The notes below the pieces were generated by a model. The model did not search any database, had not been told where the DNA came from, and saw only the letters and a list, made by a program, of their open reading frames with translations. Positions 18,401-30,400 of a DNA stretch of 53,852 nucleotides are shown here, piece by piece. Position 1 is the first letter of the stretch. Each line of letters begins with the position of its first letter. Source of the stretch: Nocardia tenerifensis NBRC 101015. Its GTDB lineage: Bacteria > Actinomycetota > Actinomycetes > Mycobacteriales > Mycobacteriaceae. Location: NCBI RefSeq assembly GCF_000308715.1, contig NZ_BAGH01000059.1, positions 1 through 53,852 on the forward strand, written 5' to 3'. The translations under genes and the position numbers were made by a program.

Positions 18401-21400
18401 ACGGTTCCACATCCGCCGAGAGCAGTCGCATACCCACATTCAGAGCCGCGGACCTCAATTCGGACCACAGCAGTTCGGCTGTTGCCGTACCTCCAGAGGC
18501 CCGGTTATCCCAGCGCTCGATCAGTTGAGCCAACCCACGACTACCGCCGACCATGGTGGTCAGCGTCTGCTGATCCATCCCGACCAATCCCAGCGCCTCA
18601 TCCACAGTGCGTGTCTGTTGCACCCGACCTGCGAAGCCTGGCATGCGTGGTGGCCGTAGTTGCCCGGCGGCTTTTCCGGCATCCCCGCCGATGATGCCGT
18701 TATAGCCCTGTCCAGCGCCGCGGAAAACCGCCCAGGCCTTCTCGATCACCGCAGGCCACAATGGTCGAGACGCGTCGTGCGCCGCGTACATCATATTTCC
18801 GGCGGAATTCATGTAGAAGGTGTCGTCCACCTTGACCCAGACCCAACGGTTTTCCGACGGATCGAAGAACCGAACGCTGAAAGTGCGCTGATTCTCTTCA
18901 CCCTCCCCCACTGGCGACTCGCGAATCATATCCACGATCAGATCCGGGTCGCTGTCGGCCAACCCGATCAGATTGGACAGCAGGTAGCAGTCGCCGAGGG
19001 CGCCTTGTCTTACATCTTCCGGTCGAGGCCGGCCCGCGACATAGAGGTCACCGGCGGCCGTGGCGGAGCTGATACCCAGCACTGCGGCGGAGCTGACCGG
19101 CAACCATCGACCGGAAGGTAGTCGCAACTCCATCTTCGTCGAGTCGAGCGGATCTATTCGAACGGCCACCTTCGGCCCATCCCACTCGACAACCGCGCCT
19201 GCCTCATCGATGCAGTACAAGCCTGGAGTCTTCGAACGCCAATTTCCATGCGCATCTTGCGTGCATGCCTCCGACATCACCTCGGCCGGGATGTCCCGAG
19301 AACTACCATCGGGTAGTTCGACATCACGGAAATAGATGTCGCCGAGTGTGCTGACGCCGGTATCAATCAGATATGTGCCCACCGGAATCTCTACCAGAAC
19401 TCCGTTCATGTCACGCACAACCACATGTCGGGTCGGCCGTGTGACGCTTGCGGCGGGCATGACGATGTCCAGGTGGTCAGGCGGTGCATCCGCCGGACCG
19501 GAGGGGAGAGTATCCGCCGCGGCCGCGGGCGAAGGAGCCAACGCATCATCGAATTCCGCTGCAGCTCCACCCGGTTCGCTCGAGAAGAGTGCAACCAGCT
19601 CTTCACCGAGGTCGGGGTAGTACTCGAAACCGTCTGGTGTGCCATCGATTTCGTCTTCCGGGGTCGTGACCGGATCACCCGGCGTTGCGGGCGCGTCCAT
19701 ACCGCCCCGCGTCGAACGCTCCACCACACTGGGCAAATCACTCGGCACGTGCTGGAAATTCGCAGTATCCACCACCGAACCACCACGGCTGTGCACGGCC
19801 ACCCAGTAGTGCGCACTACCGCCGGCCCGGTTCAGCATGAACGTATTCAACTGCTGCGTCGGTGGCCCGTAATGCAGATGCTCGACCCGCCCATCCGAGT
19901 CGTACACATCCAGGTTCAACTTCAATGCTGCTGCGGCCGAGGGCAATAGGCGATCGGCGGCGTCGCTGTTCCACGTTCCTTCCTCGAGCAGCTCCGTCAA
20001 CTGCCGCACGAACTTCTCCCGGCGCACCGCTGAAGGCTCCGAAGGCATGAACGCGCCCAGGTACGCGTCCGGATGCGCCAGCATCTGGCGCACGACACCT
20101 ACCCGGAAGTCACGGTGCGCATTTCGATCGGCCACATCGACATCCACCGCCCGCGCCAATGCCTCCCACAGGCAGTTTCCTGCACCGGGCTGCGACTCCC
20201 ACACGCTGTCGACCCCCGGCGGGCGGATACCGCCGATCTGCTCGCGCACCGGCCGACCGTAGTCGTCGGATCCGGCCCCTCGCAGGCCGACATTCGCGTC
20301 CGCGTGCCCCGGCGCGTCCGTGGACTCGTAGACGGGTGGTGGCGGGTCTGCCTCCGCCAAATGAATGTTGTTGGCATCCAACCAGTTAGCGCTCACCCAT
20401 ACCGGTGAAGTCTGGCCGGGGAACAGGACGCTGAACTCCTCGGCGTCGGAGGTGGAGACTGTTCGCCGGCCTCCGGTCCAGACCATCGGCCCGGCCGCCG
20501 GGTGCGAATGGAGCGCTGACGACCGGCGTTGCGCCGCGAGAATCATGTGGGGCCAGACGGCGTGTCTATCGGTGAGCCGTCCGTGCCAGTCGCCGGCGTG
20601 GCGGTTCACCCGCAGCCACCGCGGCCGCCCGCCGACCACCAGGCGGACCTCCACGGCATCGGGGTCTGCCGGGACGGAACGAACGCTCGCCGAGATCAGG
20701 TCGCGGTGGTGGTTGACGAGCTCGTTGAGCTGCGCGACCGTCTGCGGGTTCACGGTATCCGGGAGTTGCGACAGGATCTGCAGATCGATGGGCAGCGGGC
20801 CCCCGCTCCCCCACAGCGGGCCGCCGAGCCGTCTAGGCGGGCGAAGACCGAGTTCATCCGCCACGGCTCGGCTCACCAGCGCCGTTTCGCCGGTGGCGCG
20901 CCGCAACAGGACCTGGCCCGGATTGTCGGAACTGCGCTCGGTTTCGAGGGATTCGCCGTCGTACAGCGTCACTTCCCCGTGGTCCGCGAGCACTGTCACG
21001 GTGCGGCGATATACCGCAGAGCCCGCCACCACGTGGAAACCCTCCCGGTCGAGGTGTTCGACGTCGACTGGGCCCTGCCCATTGCTTCCAGCCATCCAAA
21101 TCGGAGGGTGCTGGGTCGCGGGCGTGTCCGACTCCTCCTCGAGGTCGACGGGTAAATGGATCAGGGATCCATCAGGGAAGGGACGAATTCGCATACCCGT
21201 GAGGGTCGTCAGCTGCGGTGCCGGCAGGGCGACCCGCTGACCAGCCGGTTCCAGCACGATCACCGCACTGTCCGCCGCCTCGAGCGGCGTCAGAGCCAGC
21301 GGCCCCCTGGGCAGGGACCGCGAGTAGACCGGCGCGCCTGCCTCCATCAGCTGATCCTGACCCACCTGCGCGTGCAGCGGCAGCCGCGGCGCGGGGGGAA

Positions 21401-24400
21401 GCGTCAACCACCGTTCTTCCAGCTCGTCGGCGCTGAGCCAGCGGGTACTGTCCGGCGCGCCGCGGAGCCTGATTTCGAACAATTCGACCCCGTCGACTGC
21501 TCGTGTCTCGCCCGTCCAATCCACCAGCACAGGATCGGGCCTGCGGTCGCGCTCTACCGCAGCCAGTTCCGTGTGCAGTTCGGCCTCGTCGGCCGCTCTG
21601 GCTATGAGCAGCGGCCAGATCGGGCGCTCGTCGGCCCAGGGGGATCGAAGCTGGAAAGCGCGGTCGACCCGGACCCACCGTGCCCGCTCGTCGACCAGTA
21701 ACCGGACGTCGACGGTGCCATCGGCGTTCTCGCGGAACATGTCCCGGACGAATTGCGGATGGTCGATGACGAGCCGGCGCAATTGATCGGCGATGATCTC
21801 GACAACACCATCCAGGTCGGCAACCTGCGGGCCGGACTCCGTCCACAGCGGTCCGCGCAGTGGTCGCATGAGGTCCAGCCCGAGCCGGCCTGCCCCGGCC
21901 TCCCCGACCCACACCGATCGGCCAGGCAGATGCAGGAGCATCCACCCCTCGTATCCTTCCGGCCGCTCGGCCCGATCGACGACGACGATTTCGTTGTCGT
22001 AAACGGTTACCGGCCCGTCCGTCCCGGGCAGCTCGTGGGCTCGACGGAAGTCCTGCCCATTTTCGGTGCGCCGGAACCCGGCGGTGATCAAATGATCTTC
22101 CCGGACCCACCCGGCTCGGTTGACGCCCGCGACGCGGTATCTGGTCCCATCACGATCGGTGTACCGGTTCCACGGGACGTCATCGAACCGCAGAATTCCG
22201 TCTTGGTTCGGCCGGATCCGATTGCCGCGATCACTGAACACCTCGGTTTCCGGCAGGGTGATGCGCCGGGGCGCAGGCAAAACCGGCTGTTCGTTCATTT
22301 TCGTCACGAACGACGCCAGCGGAATCGGGCCGGACGGGAGCGAGCGGCCGACGTGGTTCGAGCTGCCTGGAGCGCCGTCGTCATCAGCGCCCGGTAGTGA
22401 ATCTCGCGTCGGCGCCGACAGCGAATCGTTTGCCGCAGATGTGTTTTCGATCTGTGGCACCAGTGGGACCGGCGCTTGTTCACGGAGGGTGCCGGCCTGG
22501 ACCGCCTCGTGGGCGCGCAGCACCATGAGGGGCCAGACCGGGCGAGCCGGATCCCACGGGCCGTCGGTGGCGCGGTCCACCCGCACCCACCGTGGCACCC
22601 CGTCCACCAAGAGATGGACGTCGACCCAGGTATCGTGACCGGCCCGAAGCGTCCGAATGATGGTGTCCGGGTCGTGTTCGGCCAGGTCGCGCAATTGCCG
22701 CACCGGCGGTGAATCACCGAGGCCGTCGAGGTCGGCGCGCCGGGGGCCGCCCGCAGGCCATGTCGGGCCGGTGAACGGAATCAGGTTCGGCAAGCCCAGC
22801 GTGGACAGGTCACTGCGCCGCACCCATATCTCAGTTTCCTCGGAGCTCAGCTGGATCATGCCCATGAGTTCCACCCCGTAGAGCACTTGGACGCGCGTAC
22901 CGGCGGGGAGAGTGTGGCCGTTGTCTACGTCGACGGCGTCGGCCGCTAACTCGTGCACGGCGCGCATCCCCGGCGCTCCGCTCGCCTCCGCGTTTCCCAC
23001 GAGGGCGATGGGACCGGCGTGGAGGGCGTCCGCGGTGAACAAGCCCGCGTCATCAACCGGGTGCACCGCTGGGCCGCCGTCATGCACGAAGTCGTGCAAC
23101 GCATCGAGGGCATCCGCCGTGAACAAGCCCGCGTCATCAGCCGCGCGCACCGCCGGGCCGCCATCATGCACGAAATCGTGCAACGCATCGAGGGCCTCCG
23201 CGGTGAACAACTCTGTTTCGCCCGAATCCGTTGCGTGCGAGAGGTTCACGGCATCTGCCTGCGCCTCGCCCTCCAGCGAGTGCACCGACTGCACCTCAGC
23301 GAGGAGGGTTTCCGCTTGTGGGAAAGGCGCCTGAAAATCCCCGGTCGGGAAGTAACCGTCGTCGGAGCCCATCGATAGCGTCTCGATGTTCTGCACAGGA
23401 GACGAAGTCGGCGGCGGAAGCTCGCCAGGCAGGTGGTCGGGGTCGAGCGCGGAACCCCGGACAGCGTTGTCCGCGTCGTAGGCGGCACCCGCCGCGAGCA
23501 GGACCGCGGGCCAGATCGGCTGAGTGCTGTCCGGATGCCAGGGCAGATCGGTGGTGCGGTCCACCCGCACCCACTGCGCGTGCTCGCCCCCACCGAGGTT
23601 GACATCGATACTGCCGTCGGGGTTTTCGTGCAACCTGTCGCGAAGATCGTCCGGGGCGTCACGGACCATGGTCAACAGTTGCCGCACTGCGGGCAGGTCG
23701 GGCAGGTGGTGCAGATCCTCCGCTCGCGGGCCGGACTCCGCCCAGAGAGCGTCGCGCAGGCCGATGCGACGAGCGAGTCCGAGCCGGTTCGCGTCCTGCT
23801 CGGTCACCAGCAGTTCGTCGCCGTTGTGACGCAGTCTCAGCAGGTTCGTGCCGACGGGGCCGACCTCGATGATCACCCGATCGGTGTCGAACACGGTGAC
23901 GAGGCCCGGCTCTCCATCCGTCCTGACACCCTCGATCTCCATGCTGCGATAGAGCCGCCCGGCGGCTCGCTGCCAGCGATATCCGTTCTGACGCAGTACC
24001 TCAGCCCTGACCCAGTCCCCACCGTCGGCGCCCGTCACCCACAGCACATCGACGGTATCGATCCAACGGCGGTTCGCTGGATCGGCCTCGTGCATGAGGT
24101 ACCCGCCCGGATACGGACGGAGCCGAGGGGCTGTGGTGAGGTTCATGTCCGGTACCGGGAGCTGGACCCGAGCGCCGAGGCGGAAGGTGGTCCGGTCCAC
24201 CTCCCGCGAGTTCACCGCGTCGAAGGCCAGGAGCCGGACATCCGGTGCGAACCGCAGTCCGGTGTCGGCCATGAGCCGCTCGAGGCCGATGTCGTTCAGC
24301 CACGAGGTGATCGAGTATTCGCCGCCGCGATCGGCGAGCAGCGAGACAACGCCGGCCTGCGCTTCGATCTCCGCCGCGACCGTCGCCGGGCCACCGCCGA

Positions 24401-27400
24401 GCAACGCCGCATGCGTGACCAACTGAAGCGGGTCATCCATTCTGGGCTGTGCGTACAGATTGCCGTTGCGGTCCATGACCACGATCGCACGCCCGGTGCC
24501 CGTGTCGAAGGGTTCGCCGTCGCTCGCTCGGTAGAGGCGCCGGTCCGAGCCGACGACGACACGTCGCTGCTCGATCTGGTGGTCCGACAGCGCGACGTGC
24601 GCGGCGCCGGGCTGCACCGAGTCCAGGTCGAGCTCTTCGACGTTGCGTTCGGGTATCGGCTCTCCGGTATAGCCCAGCCGTGGACCGCCGGAGTCCTCGA
24701 CCAACTGCCCCGCCTCGACGGACTCGAACGCGCGCAGGAACAGCGCGGGCCAGATCGGCCGGTCGAAATCCCACTGCTGTTCCGCGATCCGATCCACCCG
24801 GACCGCCCGCGCCAGCCCGTCGACCATGAGGTGCACGTCGACCGTGCCGTCGAGGCGCAACCGCATGCGCGAGGTGATGATGGTGGGATCTTCACGGACG
24901 AGTGCGCGCAGCTGACGCACCGCGGGCGAGTCCGGCAGGCCGGCGAGGTCGTCCTCCGTCGGCCCCCATTCGTTCCACACCGGGCCGTCGAGGGTCTGCC
25001 GGATCGGCAGACCCATTGACTGAAATGTGTTGACGCTCAACCACACAGAACTATCGGCGGTGTCCAGCCGAACCGTTCCCAGGGGGTTGTGGTCGTGGCG
25101 TATCTGTACCGATTCGCCCGCGGACAACCGCCTGGCCGAGTCGAACTCGTCGACGACCTCCGTGGTGAGTACATGCTCATGGGGCAGGGTCGCCAGTAGC
25201 AACGGCGCACCGCCCGGCTCGACGTAGGGAGCCAGCGCGATCGGTCCACCGGCGACACGATGGAATGCGTTGCGCGCCGCCACGAATACGTAGTGGTTGT
25301 CGGTCAACCAAGTTCGGCTCCGCTGTACCTCGTCGCCGTCGTCGAGTGCGATGAGCGTGAATCGCGTTTCGCCGTCGGCGTCGGTTTCCGGCGTGCCCGT
25401 CAACCGCAATGGCACATGGTATTGCGACTGCGGCAAGGGTTCCGCACTGCTGTCGGGATGGTCATCGGGGTGAACTCGTGACTGCCATTGCCCGACCCGA
25501 TCCGCGAGTTCCTCGTACGCGTTCGCCGTGGGGAACTGAGGACGCTGGACGATGCTGGTGGGATCGTCGTCATCGAAGTCGTGCACGGCGAGAAATTCTC
25601 TTGCCGCACTGTCGAACTCCCGCGCGACCGCGTAGGCCTCCAAGACGAGGGCGGGCCAGATCGGCTGACCGTCCCACGTCGAATCCGCGGCCGGGCCGGG
25701 CACTGTGGTCGAGGGCCGCACGCGCACCCATCGCGGCCTGCCCTCCACCATGAGGTGTACTTCGGGTGTTCCGTCCTGCTCGTCGACGCGGATCATGTCG
25801 CGGACCCAGGCCGGACTCTCGGAGACCAGGTGCCGCAGGTGCTCGACAGACGGAGAACTCGGCAGATGCGCCAGGTGCGCTGCCAGCGGGCCGTCCGCCT
25901 CCGGCCATATCTCACCGGTCAGATCGGTCAGCCGCGGAAGGCCGAGCCCGCCGATTTCGCCGGCATTCACCCATACTCCGGTGTCGCTCGAAATACGGTG
26001 CAGCGCAATAATGTCAACGCCCTCATGGGTGCGCGTTTCCCGTCGCTCGACCCGTTCGTGCTGGAACAACTGAACGGGTCCGTCGGGGCCGGCCACGGTG
26101 ACCGTGCGGGCCAGCCGGGGGCGGTCGGCCATGGCGATGAAGCCGGCCCGCCGCAGGTCGCCGTCGGCGACCCAGCCGGCCCCGCTCGCGCCGGTCACCC
26201 AGAGGTAATCGACGCCGTCGACGGTGCGCCGCGTGGCGGGGGTGGAGATGTGATTCAGCAGACCGCCCACCAGCGGTACCATCGGCTGCCCCTGGTCGGT
26301 TGTCAGTCCTGGATCCGGTAGCTGGATCTGCTCACCGCGGGGCAGCCGGATCGCCGCCGCGTAGGTGACCGTGCCCGCCGGAACCATGGGGATCGGCCCC
26401 GCCACCTGCCCCTCCGCCGGCAACGGCGAAATGGCGCGCTCGAACTCGAGCGGTGCCGCCGACTGCACGTCCATGTCTTCCCACGGACGGTCCGGATTCG
26501 GCGCCAGCTGCCGGTAGTCCTGGTACAGCTCCATCGACAGCGGCTCGTCCAGCAGATAGTTCAGTGCCGCCTCGTTCATACCCGAGGTGATCGGGTACTC
26601 CCCGCCGCGATCGGCCATGATCGCCAGAAGGCCCTGCCGCACTTCGATTTCCGCCGCGGCGACAGCGGGGGCGCCATCCAGCAGGGTCGCGTGGGTTATC
26701 CGGAGGTTGCTCTGGTCTCCCTCGGCGATCGCGTACATGTTGCCGCGAGTATCCATCACGAACACAGCGCGTCGGTGTCGAGAGATCCGATGCTGCTGCC
26801 CGCTCGCGTGGGGCGAGGCTGCCTCCATAGGCGCGTTCCACGTGGTATCGAACAGCGCACCGTCGGCGGCGTTGTACAGCAGCCCGTCTCGACCCACCAC
26901 CAGCCGATAGAGCTGCCGTTGCGTCTCGGGCAACCTGGTGAAATAAATGCCGCCCCGCACCCGAACTCGCGTCAACGCCACTTGGTGGTCGCTGAGCGGG
27001 GGCACCGTCTCACCGGTCCCGCGCAGCACCCTCCGGCTCTCGGGGGCGGACTCCTGCTCGGATTCCGATCGATCGTCAGTGTCGGCCTGCGGCTCGTCTA
27101 TAGATCGGCCGGGCTGTTCGCCAGGGCGCGAGCCCTCGAACCGACGTTGGAAACCGCCGAGTGCGGCCACGTAGTGGTAGTTGTTCTCGTCCAACCAGCT
27201 TTCGCTACGCCAGACCTCTTCTTCACCCTCGTTCAGCAGGAATGAGACGGCTCCATCGGCATCGCTGCGCATCGTGCCGGTCGCGCGCAGGAGCATGTGC
27301 CATTGGGCCGGGGCCGCCGGGGCTTGTCCCGCACCCGGCCCTGGGTGATGATTGCCCTCCTCATCGACGTTGTCTGCGTACCCTTCCTGGTCGATCCGCG

Positions 27401-30400
27401 ACTGCCACCGCTGGACCCGGTCGACGAGGTAGTCGAGTCGCGCGCCGGTGAGGCCGCGTGGTAAAGCCGTTCCCGCATAGTCGAATTCGACGTCGTTCAA
27501 GGCCAGGTAGTCCTCATCCTGGTCCGCGGTGTTCTGCGTGGCGCGGTACGCCTCCAAGACGAAAGCGGGCCAGCTCGGATGGCCGAGCCAGGACGTATCC
27601 GCAGCCGGGCCGGGTAGCGTCGTGCGGCGATCCACCCGCACCCACCGGGGCACGCCGTCCACCATGAGAAGCACCTCGGAGACGCGGCCGTCGTCGGACA
27701 CGCGGAACATGGCACGGATTCGGTCCGGGTCTTCGGCGGCCAGCTGCCGAAGTTGCTCCACCGCAGGGGAATTCGGTAGATGGGCCAGGTCTTCCGGCAC
27801 CGGGCCGGTCCCGTCGGCCCACGGCACAGAGGTCAACCGTCGTAGTTCGGGAACGCCCAGCAGCGGCAACTGATCGAGGAATACCCGTACCCGGTCGGCG
27901 CGTCCCCGTTCCAGCCACACACCGCGCCTGCCGCCCATGACACCCGTAGCACCGCGGACGAACCGCTCGTGCTCGACAAGCCGTAGCGCGCCGCCCGGAC
28001 CTTCTACGCTGACGTATCGAAGGAACCGGCGCGCGGTCACGTCGTGCTCGAAACCCGCCTCCGCCAGCGCGTTTCGGGATACCCAGCCGGTGCCGTCCGC
28101 CCCGGTCACGCGCAGGTACTGGTCACCGTCGACCGTACGATACGAGGCGGGCTCATCGGTGAAGTTCAGCAGGCCACCCGGGATCGGGGTCATCGGCTGA
28201 CCCGCGAGAGTGACCAGACCTGGATCCGGCAGTTGGATCCGCTCTACTCGCGGCGCGTCGAGCACCGGCAGATGGGACACCGCGCCACGGGGAACCAGTG
28301 GGATCGGTCCCTCGGCCGGTATCGGGGCGGCCGGTGTCTCGTCCTCGACCGAGACCACCGACAGCGCGTCGAGGTCTTGGTGCTGGTTGTCGGGGTCCGG
28401 GCTCAGCAGGCGGAAGTCGCGGTGCACCGCGATCGGACGCGCTCCGCTAGGCGGGTTGTGCATCAGACGCTGCAGGGCCTGAGCCGTCTGGCCGGAAACC
28501 GTCGGGTACTCCCCACCGCGATCCGCCACGACGAAGAGCAGGCCGTTTCGCACCTCGATCTCCGCGGCCGCCGCCGCGGGCGCCCCGTTCAGCAGGGACG
28601 CCTGGGTGATCCGCACGTCTGTCTGCTGAGTTTCGGCGATCGCGTACATATTGCCGTTGGTGTCGAGCGCCATCAGCGCACGACGATTGGCCGGGGTTTG
28701 GTGCCACTGCGCACGGCCGTGGATATCCGGGTCGGCCGAACCCATCCGCGCGCCCCACGTGGTATCGAACAGCGCTCCGTCCACGGCGCGATACAACCGG
28801 CCGTCGCGGCCGATCACGATTCGGTACTCCGCCCTGGCATCGCCCACCCGGTGGAACTGGACACCGGATGGCAGCTGTACCGATGTCAACCCGGCGTCGG
28901 TATCACTCGGCGGCGGAATAGGTTCGCCTGTGCCTGCCAGCACGAGTCGACTCGTCGCCGAGGCCGCCGCAGGTTGATTCGAGATGACGTCGAGCGGCGA
29001 CACCGATTCGTCTGCGACGACCGCAGGCCCATTCGAAACGTCCTCCGGCGCGGTAAGCGACTGCTGCGCAACGACTTCAGGCAGCACAGTCGGTTGATCC
29101 GCCACGGTCACCGGCACCGCATCAGATCGTTCCGGCACGACCTCTTGTGCCCCGATCGGTCGGTTCGCAACGACTTCGGACGGTGCTTGCTGAGACTCGT
29201 TCGCCGGGGCGGGCAAGCGGGTCTCGGTGAAAGTCGGGCTGTCGATGCGGGCGTTTGTACTTCTGCCGAAGCGGGCGCGCAGGAAGTCTCTGGTTCGCCT
29301 GCTGTGTCTGCGCCACCATCCGGCGGGCGGGGTGACCGTCGGGCTGATCGATCGGCGACGTCGACGTAGTGCCTGGCCGAGGCGGTTGACGAAATCGCCT
29401 ACCACGGCGCGGGTTCGCGGGCGTCCGGACCTGGGCTGCTGCCCACCGGCCGGCTGCGTCGATGTACCGGCTTGTTCCGTCTGGTTTTGCCCGGACCGGC
29501 CGAAGCGGTTCCGCCCGGTCGGCCGCACACCTAGCACGGGCGACGGCGCGAGAGCGGGTTCCGCACTCGCGGTTGCCGACTGTTCCACGACGGGCTGGGG
29601 GCCGAAGGCCGAAAGCGTCCCCGCGCCTGCGGATCCGAGCCAGGTGAACTGGTTGAGTTCGTGAATCGGAACCGACAGCGGTGGGCCGACGTGATTCGGG
29701 TCTTGGAGCAGCACCGCGGCAAGGCCGGTTCCCGTGTCGTCGGGGCGCACGCCGACGACCGCGTAGGCGTGGTTCGGCCACAATTGGCCGACCGCCCGCG
29801 ATTTGGTGCCGAGGATCACCGTGTCGCCGTGCGCGAGTAGCCGTTCGATCCGCTGAGTCAGCCAGTGCGCGAGCACACCGTCAGGCAGATCGGCGTCGGA
29901 TTCCCACGCATCCAGCTGGCCTTGCAGGTTGGTGCGCAGGACTTCCCAGTGTGCGCTGAGGAATTCGAGGAACGCGGCGGAGTCGCGCTCGGTGTCCCGC
30001 CAGAGCGCTAGCGCCTCGAGTACCGCGTCTGCCGTTCCGGCGCTACCCAGCCGGGCGGCCAGTTCCGTGAGATCCAGTTCGGCCAGCTGATCTGGAGATA
30101 GTTGTGCGACAGGGCTATTCAGCACCGCGCCGACCAGCTCGACAGTTGCGGGCAGCTGAATCGCCAGGAACTCTCTGAACTCGGAGCGCGCGAGTTCGGA
30201 CGTGCCGCCGCGTCTCGGCGCGAAGAACGCGCTCTCCCAGTCCAATACCATCCGAGCGAATCCCTGACCGGCGAAGTCCTTGCCGCCAGTGATGTCTGCC
30301 AGCGTGTCGCGATCCACCTGGAACGGGTGCGCGAAGATCGCCGCGTCCACCGCACGGGTGGGCTGCGACCGGCCGGCGTGGCCCGGCATCATCGGCGGAC

